NCBI RefSeq assembly: GCF_900113865.1
Contig: NZ_FOQY01000008.1
Span: 62,001 to 126,000 of the forward strand
DNA: 64,000 nt
From: Streptosporangium canum
Lineage (GTDB): Bacteria; Actinomycetota; Actinomycetes; Streptosporangiales; Streptosporangiaceae
Reading direction: 5' to 3'
Made by a program: the position numbers and the translations under genes. This document shows, in pieces, positions 35,629 through 43,710 of the stretch. How positions within the stretch are numbered: the first letter of the stretch is position 1; the number at the start of each line of letters is the position of its first letter. Under the pieces are notes generated by a model that saw only the letters and a program-made list of their open reading frames with translations, had not been told where the DNA came from and did not search any database.

Positions 35629-35670
35629 GTCCGGCGCCGTCGGGCGGCGAGTCGCCAGACGGGGCCGGAC
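35629..35670 (+). terminator. Hairpin after the SnoaL-like gene
   Basis: GTCCGGC (35629-35635) pairs with GCCGGAC (35664-35670), then one mismatch and CCGTC/GACGG, closing on a smaller GGCG/CGCC element. It begins 2 nt after the stop. The remaining 262 bp up to 35932 show no gene or clear signal. Confidence 0.6.
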
Positions 35671-35932
35671 GCGACAGGCGGGCGTCCCGATGGGATGCGA
35701 AGACCTCCGGGTGGAGCCCGGAAACCTCCGGCACCTCGGGGCTCCTCGCCGTCGATCGAGCCCACTCGATCAAGGGCCGCGCTCCGTCGGTGAGGTCTCC
35801 ACACGCCATGGCGATGGCCTGCCGGACCCTGGAAACCACAGCGCAGCGAATCCCTCATTCCGTGCAAGACCTCACCCTCGCTTCGGGCCGAGGCCTGCCG
35901 ACCCGTTTGAAGATCCGAAGTCCGTACCGGCC

Positions 35933-37060
35933 CTAGCGGGCCGCGGCCACCTGGCGGATCAGGTCGGAGACCCGGACGATCCCCATGCAGCGGCCGACCT
36001 CGTCCACGACGACCAGGTCGTCGTAGACGCGTTCGGCGTCGCGGCCGGCGACCTGCATGGCGGCGATGGCCGGAGTGGTCTTGGGGACCGTGCGGGCGGA
36101 GTCCGCCAGGCGCCCGGCGGGCTTCTTGCCGTGCAGGGCGTGGCCGAACCGGCCGGCGATGGACAGCAGGAAGCGGCTGCGGTCGAGGCTGCCCTTCGGA
36201 CGCTGGTACTCGTCCACCAGGATCACGCTGGTGATGGAGGGCTCGCTGCCGAAGGCCCCGACCGCGTCCTCCGCGGTGGCCTCGCAGGGGAGGGTCACCG
36301 CGGGCAGCAGGAACTCCTGGACGCGGGGGCCGAGCAGGGCCTGGACCGGCTCCTGGGCGAGGATCGGCAGCGGCACGTGGACCCGGCCGGACGGGCCCGG
36401 GACCAGCAGCGGGCCCTGCGCCAGCCGTACTCCCCAGCCGCGGGCCGCGGCGAGCTGGGCCTCCTCGGTCACGCCCGGGGCCAGAACGTGCGCGCCCACC
36501 TCGCGGGCGAGCCTGGCCAGCCCCTCGGCGAGCGCCGCGCGGCGCGGGTCGCGGGGGATGCGTGCCATGAGCTCGGGGGAGAGCGCCGCCAGGTACGGCG
36601 CCGCGTCGGTGAGCAGGTCCATCGGGATGTGGCCGGTTCCCAGGTCGCCGACCGCGATCAGGTAGCCGATGGCGCGCAGGCCGTCCAGGCCGGTGATCAG
36701 GGCCCGGCGTTCGGCTTGGGAGAAGCCGCCCCGGAGCATGAGGATCACTTCGCGGGGGCGCCGCCCGGTCACGCGCAGCGCCTCGTGGAGCGGCGCCAGC
36801 GCGGCCGAACCGCCGATCACCGCCTCCGCCGGCAGGCCGAGCACCAGCGGGAGCAGGGTCTCATTGCGGGCCGCGCCGAGGAGCGTCCCGGCGAGGGAGG
36901 CGACGTTGCCGTGGTGGTCGCCGATCGCCTGGAGGGCGATGACGCCTCCGGTGTCGAGATCGACGATCGGTGTGATGTCCACGTTGGCCGCCGCGGAGGC
37001 CGGGAGGAGGTGCGTTCGACTCGCCACGTACAGAGGATGAACCACTCTCAGCAATCGCAT
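35933..37060 (-). CDS. Degenerate EAL-domain protein with CBS-like C-terminal region
   Basis: A 375-aa protein. Residues about 30-245 follow the EAL phosphodiesterase fold: PIVDLDTGGVIALQA (where active enzymes have the EAL tripeptide), VGDLGTGH (DDFGTG equivalent), and APGVTEEAQLAAARGWGV (EGVET equivalent). Metal and substrate residues are replaced, so c-di-GMP hydrolysis is unlikely; a binding or regulatory role is inferred. The C terminus (SITSVILVDEYQRPKG... VYDDLVVVDEVGRCMGIVRV) looks like a CBS pair split by an insertion. The start is uncertain (37060 ATG or 37027 GTG). No partner operon. Confidence 0.7.
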   Translation of the reverse strand: MRLLRVVHPLYVASRTHLLPASAAANVDITPIVDLDTGGVIALQAIGDHHGNVASLAGTLLGAARNETLLPLVLGLPAEAVIGGSAALAPLHEALRVTGRRPREVILMLRGGFSQAERRALITGLDGLRAIGYLIAVGDLGTGHIPMDLLTDAAPYLAALSPELMARIPRDPRRAALAEGLARLAREVGAHVLAPGVTEEAQLAAARGWGVRLAQGPLLVPGPSGRVHVPLPILAQEPVQALLGPRVQEFLLPAVTLPCEATAEDAVGAFGSEPSITSVILVDEYQRPKGSLDRSRFLLSIAGRFGHALHGKKPAGRLADSARTVPKTTPAIAAMQVAGRDAERVYDDLVVVDEVGRCMGIVRVSDLIRQVAAAR

Positions 37061-37161
37061 AAGCCACGTTCAGTGATGTTCACCGATATTTCGCTGTTCG
37101 TTGGAGTCGGCGGCCACAGGGCCCGCGGGCGGGGGAGGCTCGGGCGGTAGTGTCCCGTCCC

Positions 37162-37818
37162 ATGACGTCACGACCTGCCAAAGGAGGGGGGCGCTGGGTC
37201 TCGGTCGGCCCCGAGCGCCTCGGCCGCTGGGTGGACGGCTTCGTCGAGCGGCACGGCCCGCTAGACGTGACGGTCGCCGACGGGGTCGTGCGGCTGCGGG
37301 GCGCCGACGGCGCGGTGGCCGAATGCCAGGTGCCGTTCCCTCCGCTGACCTCCGCCGGCGGCGGGCCGCTGGCGCGCCTCATCACCCACGCGCGCACGGA
37401 GCGCCGGATCGGCGTGCTGCTGGTACGGCTCGGCGGTCACGCGGCCGGGATCTTCCAGGGTGACGAGCTCGTCTCCTCCAAGGTGGGGTCGCGGCTGGTC
37501 CACGGCCGCAGCGCGGCGGGCGGCTGGTCCCAGCAGCGCTTCGCCCGGCGCAGGGAGAATCAGGCCGGCCAGGCGCATGACGCGGCGGCCGAGGTCGCGT
37601 TGCGGGTCCTCGGCCCGCACGTGGCCGAGCTGGAGGCGGTGATCTTGGGCGGTGACCGGCGCGCTGTGGACGCTCTGCGGCCCGACCGCAGGATCGCCGC
37701 GATCTTCGCGCTGGAGACCGGGCCCTTCCTGACGGTCCCCGATCCCCGGCTGGTCGTGCTCCGGGACACCCCCGCTCAGTTCAGAGCGGTCCGCATCAAG
37801 GTGATCGACCCCGAATAA
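37162..37818 (+). CDS. acVLRF1-type peptidyl-tRNA hydrolase (Vms1/ANKZF1-like release factor)
   Basis: Actinobacterial Vms1-like release factor homologue, 218 aa. The hallmark is GGWSQQRFARRRENQ at 120-134, holding the catalytic glutamine loop (G-x2-Q) that resembles the GGQ of class I release factors. Eukaryotic Vms1/ANKZF1 frees stalled nascent chains in ribosome quality control. A TAGTGT -10 box 8 nt before the ATG suggests a leaderless mRNA; a GTG at 37150 is an alternative. It is immediately upstream of an ABC-F gene that also acts on ribosomes. Confidence 0.82.
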   Translation: MTSRPAKGGGRWVSVGPERLGRWVDGFVERHGPLDVTVADGVVRLRGADGAVAECQVPFPPLTSAGGGPLARLITHARTERRIGVLLVRLGGHAAGIFQGDELVSSKVGSRLVHGRSAAGGWSQQRFARRRENQAGQAHDAAAEVALRVLGPHVAELEAVILGGDRRAVDALRPDRRIAAIFALETGPFLTVPDPRLVVLRDTPAQFRAVRIKVIDPE

Positions 37819-37846
37819 TCATGCAGAAGCGGCCATGTGTGCGCCG

Positions 37847-37852
37847 TACACT
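37847..37852 (+). promoter_or_regulatory. -10 box of the leaderless uORF/ABC-F transcript
   Basis: TACACT is followed by 7 nt and the ATG of a five-codon reading frame (37860). No -35 TTGACA-like element is visible. Confidence 0.55.
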
Positions 37853-37859
37853 GATCGGT

Positions 37860-37877
37860 ATGCGCACTTCCGATTGA
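37860..37877 (+). CDS. Five-codon leader peptide MRTSD upstream of the ABC-F gene
   Basis: ATG CGC ACT TCC GAT TGA starts exactly where a leaderless transcript from the TACACT box would begin. It ends 115 nt before the ABC-F ATG and 3 nt before the first arm of an interleaved inverted-repeat system. Ribosome-stalling uORFs of this kind control antibiotic-resistance ABC-F genes in other bacteria; the peptide itself I do not recognise. Confidence 0.45.
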   Translation: MRTSD

Positions 37878-37880
37878 CGC

Positions 37881-37943
37881 CGCCCTGATGAGGCGAGACA
37901 GCCGAACCGAGAGCCGGAGGAGACAGGGCGCGGCGGGTTCGGC
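37881..37943 (+). promoter_or_regulatory. Interleaved inverted repeats (candidate attenuator) in the ABC-F leader
   Basis: Arm a CGCCCTG (37881-37887) pairs with a' CAGGGCG (37924-37930); arm b GCCGAACC (37901-37908) pairs with b' GGTTCGGC (37936-37943). Order a-b-a'-b' means the two perfect stems are either mutually exclusive or form a pseudoknot. Near the ABC-F start, GGAG (37977-37980) can also pair with CTCC (37985-37988), hiding the ribosome-binding site. Confidence 0.55.
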
Positions 37944-37992
37944 CACAGCGAGGTGAGCCGGTTTATTTCCAGTCTGGGAGTGTTCTCCAACC

Positions 37993-39591
37993 ATGATCGT
38001 AGCTTCTGACATCGAACTGCGCGCCGGGGCCCGGCTGCTCATCGAGGGCGCGTCGTTCCGGGTGAACCCCGGTGACAAGATCGGGCTCGTCGGCCGTAAC
38101 GGGGCGGGCAAGACCACCCTGACCAGGGTGCTCGCGGGTGAGGGGGCTCCCGCCGCGGGCACCGTCTCCACCACCGGCGCCGTCGGCTATCTCCCGCAGG
38201 ACCCGCGCACCGGCGACCTGCAGGTGCTCGCCCGCGACCGGATCCTGTCCGCGCGCGGGCTGGACGACGTGCTGCGCGAGCTGCGTGAGGCCGAGCTCGG
38301 CATGGCCTCCGAGGACGAGCGCAGGAGGGACCGCGCGGTGCGCGCCTACGGGCGTCTGGAGGACCGGCTGCACGTGCTGGGCGGATATGCCGCCGAGTCG
38401 GAGGCGGCCTCGATCGCCTCCAGCCTCGGGCTGCCCGACCGGGTGCTGGGCCAGCCGCTGGAGACCCTGTCGGGAGGGCAGCGCCGGCGGGTGGAACTGG
38501 CCCGGATCCTCTTCAGCGGGGCGGAGACTCTCCTGCTTGACGAGCCGACAAACCACCTCGATGCAGACTCAATCGGGTGGCTTCGTGATTTTTTACGATC
38601 GCATCAGGGCGGCTTGATCATTATTAGCCATGATGTCGGGCTTCTTGAAGCGACGGTAAACAGGGTTCTGCACCTGGACGCCAACCGCGCGACGATCGAC
38701 ACCTACAACGTCGGCTGGAAGACCTACCTGGCCCAGCGGGAGACCGACGAGAAGCGCAGGAGGCGCGAGCGCGCCAACGCCGAGAAGCAGGCCTCTGTGC
38801 TGATGTCGCAGGCCGACAAGATGCGGGCCAAGGCCACCAAGGCCAAGGCGGCGCAGGACATGCAGCGCCGCGCCGAGCGCCTGCTCTCCGGCCTGGAGGT
38901 CGAGCGGCGCAGCGACAAGGTCGCCAAGCTGCGCTTCCCCGAGCCCGCGCCGTGCGGGCGGACCCCGATCGCCGCGCAGGGGCTGTCGAAGTCCTACGGC
39001 TCGCTGGAGGTCTTCACCGACGTGGACGCGGCCGTGGACAAGGGGACCAGGGTCGTCATCCTGGGCCTGAACGGTGCGGGCAAGACCACCCTGCTGCGGA
39101 TCCTGGGCGGCATCGAGCAGCCCGACACCGGCGCCGTCAGGCCCGGCCACGGCCTGAAACTGGGCTACTACGCCCAGGAGCACGAGACGATCGACCCGGA
39201 CCGGACCGTCCTGGAGAACATGCGCTCGGCCGGGGGGATGCTCGCCGACGTCGAGCTCCGCAAGGTCCTGGGCTCGTTCCTGTTCACCGGCGACGACGTG
39301 GACAAACCCGCCGGAGTGCTCTCCGGAGGCGAGAAGACCCGGCTGGCCCTGGCCACTTTGGTGCTGTCGGCGGCCAACGTCCTGCTCCTCGACGAGCCCA
39401 CCAACAACCTCGATCCGGCGAGTCGTGAGCAGGTTCTTTCGGCACTAAGGTCCTATTCTGGGGCGATTGTGCTCGTCACGCACGATGAGGGTGCTGTCGA
39501 GGCTCTACAACCAGATAGGGTGATCTTGCTGCCTGACGGAGTTGAAGACGCTTGGAGCGACGAATTTTCCGATCTTGTGGCACTTGCCTGA
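37993..39591 (+). CDS. ABC-F family ATPase (ribosome-associated)
   Basis: Soluble protein of 532 aa with two ABC domains and no membrane segments: Walker A GRNGAGKTT and GLNGAGKTT, signatures LSGGQRRR and LSGGEKTR, Walker B LLLDEPTNHLD and LLLDEPTNNLD, joined by a basic coiled-coil linker (about 243-300, RRRRERANAEKQ...) that enters the ribosomal E site in this family. Syntenic with M. tuberculosis Rv1473 (from memory, a WhiB7-regulon macrolide-associated gene). It is followed by a small HTH protein gene as there. A TTA leucine codon at 38593-38595 lies in an AT-rich patch. Confidence 0.93.
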   Translation: MIVASDIELRAGARLLIEGASFRVNPGDKIGLVGRNGAGKTTLTRVLAGEGAPAAGTVSTTGAVGYLPQDPRTGDLQVLARDRILSARGLDDVLRELREAELGMASEDERRRDRAVRAYGRLEDRLHVLGGYAAESEAASIASSLGLPDRVLGQPLETLSGGQRRRVELARILFSGAETLLLDEPTNHLDADSIGWLRDFLRSHQGGLIIISHDVGLLEATVNRVLHLDANRATIDTYNVGWKTYLAQRETDEKRRRRERANAEKQASVLMSQADKMRAKATKAKAAQDMQRRAERLLSGLEVERRSDKVAKLRFPEPAPCGRTPIAAQGLSKSYGSLEVFTDVDAAVDKGTRVVILGLNGAGKTTLLRILGGIEQPDTGAVRPGHGLKLGYYAQEHETIDPDRTVLENMRSAGGMLADVELRKVLGSFLFTGDDVDKPAGVLSGGEKTRLALATLVLSAANVLLLDEPTNNLDPASREQVLSALRSYSGAIVLVTHDEGAVEALQPDRVILLPDGVEDAWSDEFSDLVALA

Positions 39592-39705
39592 TCTTAATTT
39601 GAGCGGGTACGGATCTTTTCCCATGGAGTAGGTAGCCGATCTCGCTGAAATGACTGATCATGGCGTGAGTAACGCTGCGGAAGTCTGGCACTACAGGAGG
39701 TACTC

Positions 39706-39921
39706 GTGGCCGAGACTCTTAAGAAAGGCACCCGGGTAACCGGGGCCGATCGCGACAAACTGGCCGCCGATCTAAAGAAGCGCTACAGCGCCGGTGAGAG
39801 CATCCGGGCGCTGGCCGCTTCGACCGGCCGGTCGTACGGCTTCATCCACCGCATCCTGAGCGAGTCCGGTGTGACTCTGCGCGGGCGCGGCGGCGCCACC
39901 CGAGGTAAGTCAAAGCGCTGA
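39706..39921 (+). CDS. Small helix-turn-helix protein (Rv1473A-like)
   Basis: A 71-aa highly basic protein with one HTH: LAADLKKRYSAGESIRALAA then STGRSYGFIHRILSESGVTLR, ending in a GRGGATRGKSKR tail. Such small proteins directly downstream of this ABC-F gene are conserved in actinobacteria and annotated as possible regulators. GTG start with an AGGAGG site about 6 nt upstream. DNA target unknown. Confidence 0.88.
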   Translation: MAETLKKGTRVTGADRDKLAADLKKRYSAGESIRALAASTGRSYGFIHRILSESGVTLRGRGGATRGKSKR

Positions 39922-40052
39922 CCCCGCCTCGGAACGCGCGTCCGCAGCCGCTCGTCCCCATGCTGAGACGTCCCGCTCGAGCCTGTAGAACCTCATTCTA
40001 GAGTGCCGATAGGCTCGGGCGAGACGGCAGACGACAGGTGGGAGAACGGGTG

Positions 40053-40862
40053 ATGGCGGAAGTGGCGTTCGGGGGGAGTGCGGAGAAGATCTCCCTCGAG
40101 GAGGTCGGTCTGCGCTTCGAGGTGGACGGCGAGATCGCGACGATCACGCTGGACCGGCCGGAGAAGAGGAACGCTCAGACGTTCGCGACCTGGTCGGCGC
40201 TGGCTCAGATCGGTGACACCCTGCCGCAGCAGGTGAGAATCGTCGTGATCAGAGGTGAGGGGCCGTCCTTCTCGGCAGGCATCGACCTGCGGATGTTCAC
40301 CCCCGAGGGGGTTCCCGGTCAGGGCTCGTTCGCGGCCTCGGCGGCACTCGACAGCTCGGCCTTCGAGCAGCGGATAGCGCAGGCCCAGCAGGGTTTCCTG
40401 TGGCTGCGACGTCCCGACATCGTCTCCGTCGCGGCCGTTCAGGGCCACGCGATCGGTGCCGGGTTCCAGCTTGCGCTCGCCTGTGACCTGCGAGTTCTCG
40501 CCGACGACGCCAAACTCTGCATGAAGGAGCCCGCACTCGGGCTGGTCCCCGACCTGACCGGCACCAAGCCGCTGGTCGACCTCGTGGGGCTGTCCCGTGC
40601 CGTCGAGATCTGCCTCACGGCCCGTACCGTGGGAGCGGAGGAGGCGGCCAGGCTCGGGCTGGCCGAGCTGGTCGTCGCGCCGCAGGAGCTTGAGGGGGCC
40701 GTACGCGACCTGACCGCCGCGCTGCTGGCCACCGGCCGGGACGCGGCGACGGCGACCAAGCGGCTGCTCCAGGGAGCCTCCGGGCGCACGCTGGAGGAGC
40801 AGTGCGCGGCCGAACGGCGTGAGCAGGTCGTGCGGATCAAGTCGCTGTTCGCCGGAAGCTGA
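40053..40862 (+). CDS. Enoyl-CoA hydratase/isomerase family protein
   Basis: Crotonase-fold protein, 269 aa, with the oxyanion-hole motifs SAGIDLRMF (about 82-90) and AVQGHAIGAGFQLALACD (about 127-145) and a C-terminal helical segment. Likely role: hydration or isomerisation of an acyl-CoA; substrate unknown. ATG at 40053 has GGGAGA about 8 nt upstream; an in-frame GTG at 40038 is less likely. Syntenic with M. tuberculosis echA12 (Rv1472), from memory. Confidence 0.9.
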   Translation: MAEVAFGGSAEKISLEEVGLRFEVDGEIATITLDRPEKRNAQTFATWSALAQIGDTLPQQVRIVVIRGEGPSFSAGIDLRMFTPEGVPGQGSFAASAALDSSAFEQRIAQAQQGFLWLRRPDIVSVAAVQGHAIGAGFQLALACDLRVLADDAKLCMKEPALGLVPDLTGTKPLVDLVGLSRAVEICLTARTVGAEEAARLGLAELVVAPQELEGAVRDLTAALLATGRDAATATKRLLQGASGRTLEEQCAAERREQVVRIKSLFAGS

Positions 40863-40878
40863 CGGGGGAATGGAGGTG

Positions 40879-40906
40879 CCTCTCCCGGTGCTCGCACCGG
40901 GAGAGG
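40879..40906 (+). promoter_or_regulatory. Hairpin sequestering the ribosome-binding site of the ABC exporter
   Basis: CCTCTCCCGGTG (40879-40890), loop CTCG, CACCGGGAGAGG (40895-40906): a perfect 12-bp stem. Its 3' arm runs straight into GAGGAGG, the Shine-Dalgarno of the gene starting at 40914. It could terminate the enoyl-CoA hydratase transcript or control translation of the exporter. Confidence 0.7.
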
Positions 40907-40913
40907 AGGCCAG

Positions 40914-42788
40914 ATGGCGATGATGGGTGGGGGCTTCGGCCCGCAGATGATGCGCTCGCTGCGGCGTGACAGCTCCGTGACCAAGGAGCGTCTGACGCCG
41001 GGCACGGTCAGGCGCATCGCCCGCTACGCGCGGCCGTTCTCACGGCACATCTCGGCCTTCCTCGCGCTGGTCGTGATCGGCTCGGGCATCGTGATCGCCA
41101 ACCCGCTGCTGATGAAGGCGATCATCGACAACGGGATCATCCCCAAGCGGCCCGGGGTCGTGGTCACCCTCGCCGTGGTCATCGCGGTCCTGGCGGTGGC
41201 CGACGCCGGGCTCACCCTGGCCCAGCGCTGGTTCTCGGCGCGGGTCGGCGAGGGCCTGATCTACAACCTGCGCACCGAGGTCTTCGACCACGTGCAGCGC
41301 ATGCCCGTGGCGTTCTTCATGCGGACCCAGACCGGCGCCCTGGTCTCCCGGCTGAACAGCGACGTGATCGGCGCGCAGCGGGCGCTGACCAGCACGCTGT
41401 CGTCGGTCGTGTCCAACGTGGTCATGCTGGTGCTGGTGCTCGGCGCCATGCTGGTGCTGTCCTGGCAGATCACGGTCGTCGCCCTCGTGCTGCTGCCGAT
41501 CTTCATCTTCCCCGCCAAGTGGGTCGGCCGGAAGATGTCCGGGCTCACCCGCGAGCAGATGGAGCTCGACGCCGAGATGAGCTCCATGATGACCGAGCGC
41601 TTCAACGTCGCCGGCGCGATGGTGGCCAAGCTGTACGGCCGGCCGGACGAGGAGGCCGCCGCCTTCGGGCGCAGGGCCGGGCGGGTGAGGGACGTCGGTG
41701 TCACGGTCGGGATGTACGGGACGGTGTTCCGGGTCGCGCTCGGCCTGGTCGCGGCGCTGGCGACCGCCCTGGTGTACGGCGGGGGCGGGCTGCTGGCCGT
41801 CGGCGGCGTCTTCGAGATCGGCACCCTCGTCGCCCTCACCGCCCTCCTGATGCGCCTGTACGGCCCGCTGACGAGCCTGTCCAACGTGCACGTCGACGTG
41901 ATGACCGCGCTGGTCAGCTTCGACCGGGTCTTCGAGGTGCTCGACCTCGAGCCGATGGTCGCCGAGCGGCCCGGCGCGCGGGCCGTCCCCGACGGCCCGG
42001 CCTCCGTCGAGTTCGACGCCGTCCGGTTCAGGTATCCGGCGGCCTCGGAGGTGTCGCTGGCCTCCCTGGAGGCGGTGGCCCGGCCCGACACCGGTCCCAG
42101 CCAGGAGGTGCTGCGCGGGATCACCTTCACCGCCCGGCCAGGAGAGATGATCGCGCTGGTCGGCCCCTCCGGCGCGGGCAAGACGACCATCACGAGCCTG
42201 GTCTCCCGCCTCTACGACGCCGACGAGGGCGCGGTCCGGATCAACGGCCTGGACGTGCGCGAGGCCACCCTCGACTCCATCCGCGACACCGTGGGCGTGG
42301 TCATGCAGGACGCTCACCTCTTCCACGACACCATCGGCGCCAACCTCGCCTATGCCAGGCCCGGGGCCACCGAGGAGGAGATCTGGGAGGCGCTGCGCGC
42401 CGCGCAGATCGCCGATCTGGTCGAAGGACTGCCCGAGGGGCTCCAGACCGTGGTGGGCGACCGGGGCTACCGGCTGTCGGGTGGTGAGAAGCAGCGCCTG
42501 GCCCTGGCGAGGCTGCTGCTCAAGGCGCCCCGGGTGGTCGTGCTCGACGAGGCCACCGCGCACCTGGACTCCGAGTCCGAGGCCGCGGTCCAGCAGGCGC
42601 TCAAGATCGCGCTGGCCGGGCGGACCTCGCTGGTCATCGCCCACCGGCTGTCCACGATCCGCGAGGCGGACCAGATCCTGGTGGTCCAGGACGGCCGCGT
42701 CGTGGAGCGGGGCCGTCACGAGGAGCTGCTCGCCAGGGGCGCGGTCTACGCCGAGCTCTACCGCACCCAGTTCAGCTCGGAGCTGTGA
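40914..42788 (+). CDS. ABC transporter, fused permease and ATPase (type I exporter)
   Basis: Half-transporter of 624 aa: six-helix transmembrane domain (about 45-330), ATPase with Walker A GPSGAGKTT (about 418), Q-loop VVMQDAHLF, signature LSGGEKQRLALARLL, Walker B VVVLDEATAHLD and H-loop AHRLSTI. Probably a homodimeric lipid, peptide or drug exporter. GGAGG lies 4 nt before the ATG, partly inside a hairpin. It converges with the sulfotransferase gene 10 bp downstream. Confidence 0.92.
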   Translation: MAMMGGGFGPQMMRSLRRDSSVTKERLTPGTVRRIARYARPFSRHISAFLALVVIGSGIVIANPLLMKAIIDNGIIPKRPGVVVTLAVVIAVLAVADAGLTLAQRWFSARVGEGLIYNLRTEVFDHVQRMPVAFFMRTQTGALVSRLNSDVIGAQRALTSTLSSVVSNVVMLVLVLGAMLVLSWQITVVALVLLPIFIFPAKWVGRKMSGLTREQMELDAEMSSMMTERFNVAGAMVAKLYGRPDEEAAAFGRRAGRVRDVGVTVGMYGTVFRVALGLVAALATALVYGGGGLLAVGGVFEIGTLVALTALLMRLYGPLTSLSNVHVDVMTALVSFDRVFEVLDLEPMVAERPGARAVPDGPASVEFDAVRFRYPAASEVSLASLEAVARPDTGPSQEVLRGITFTARPGEMIALVGPSGAGKTTITSLVSRLYDADEGAVRINGLDVREATLDSIRDTVGVVMQDAHLFHDTIGANLAYARPGATEEEIWEALRAAQIADLVEGLPEGLQTVVGDRGYRLSGGEKQRLALARLLLKAPRVVVLDEATAHLDSESEAAVQQALKIALAGRTSLVIAHRLSTIREADQILVVQDGRVVERGRHEELLARGAVYAELYRTQFSSEL

Positions 42789-42798
42789 GCCCGGCCGG

Positions 42799-43680
42799 TC
42801 ACTGGTAGCCCAGGCGGCTGAGCTCCTCGCGCGCGACCTTCTCCACCAGTTCGGCGTCCTGGCCCCGCAGCCGGGTGCGCCAGGCGCCCACCTTCGGCGC
42901 GCTCCCGCCGTACAGGGCGACCTTGGAGACCCGCGTCTCCAGGAAGGCCGAGAGCCCCTCCACCGTCTCGGCGGGGGAGGAGACCAGGTCCTCGTAGCGC
43001 AGGGTCAGCAGCTGCTCGCGGGGGAGCTCCTGGCGGAGGGTGGCCGACAGCCGGACCGCGCTGCGCCAGCGCAGCGCGCACTTGCCGGCCGTGGGCATCG
43101 CCTTCCAGCGGTCGCGGTGCTCTGCGGAGTTGACGCCGAGGAACGGGTTGGGGAACTCCGTCTCGTCGCTCAGCATGACCGGCTTGAACCACGACAGGGT
43201 CGCCGGGTCGGCCAGCATGTCGGCGGCCACGTCGCGGCCGTCCCTGATGAGCTGGACGAACCGGGCGTCGGGGAAGGCCTGCAGCAGCACCGAGGCGCTG
43301 TAGAGCAGGTCGGGGCTGGCGTCGCCGAACCGGGCCACCGCGCCCGGCGCCGCGCACGGACCCTCCCCGGTCACGCCCCCCGCCTCCCGGCACACCGCCG
43401 GGCAGTCGAGGCACGCGCCCGGGACGATCTGCCAGGCCTCGGCCAGGGCGTCGCGGAGCACGCGGGTGGCGCCCATGCCCCGGCCGGCGATGGACGGGCG
43501 CCGGGCGAAGGCGTACACGACATGGGCCACCGAGGGACGCCCCATCGTGACGTGGAAGCCGGGGGAGCGCTTCAGGGCACGGGCAAGCAGATCCGCGCCG
43601 GAGTGAGGGGCGGAGAGCACGAACACCGGCTGGCGGACCTTGATCCCGTTGACCACGAGGATGTGGGTCGGAGGTCGCAT
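42799..43680 (-). CDS. Sulfotransferase-family protein
   Basis: A 293-aa PAPS-dependent sulfotransferase-like protein: 5'-phosphosulfate loop-like VFVLSAPHSGADLLARALK (about 19-37), the 3'-phosphate motif FVQLIRDGRDVAADML (about 140) and a central RYEDLVSSPAETV segment near 231. A cysteine-rich stretch (CLDCPAVCREAGG) near 90 may bind metal. Acceptor unknown. The ATG at 43680 is 30 bp from the divergent LD-carboxypeptidase gene, so the two promoters overlap. Confidence 0.78.
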   Translation of the reverse strand: MRPPTHILVVNGIKVRQPVFVLSAPHSGADLLARALKRSPGFHVTMGRPSVAHVVYAFARRPSIAGRGMGATRVLRDALAEAWQIVPGACLDCPAVCREAGGVTGEGPCAAPGAVARFGDASPDLLYSASVLLQAFPDARFVQLIRDGRDVAADMLADPATLSWFKPVMLSDETEFPNPFLGVNSAEHRDRWKAMPTAGKCALRWRSAVRLSATLRQELPREQLLTLRYEDLVSSPAETVEGLSAFLETRVSKVALYGGSAPKVGAWRTRLRGQDAELVEKVAREELSRLGYQ

Positions 43681-43710
43681 ATGTGAGCCCAGTGTGGCAC
43701 CGTTTGGGAG

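Noticed and set aside
37885..37906. Hammerhead-ribozyme-like core CTGATGA-GGC-GAGACA-GCC-GAA in the ABC-F leader
   Set aside because: The base after GAA is C instead of A, there is no matching NUH cleavage site, and stems I and III cannot be formed convincingly. The stretch is better explained by the interleaved arms.
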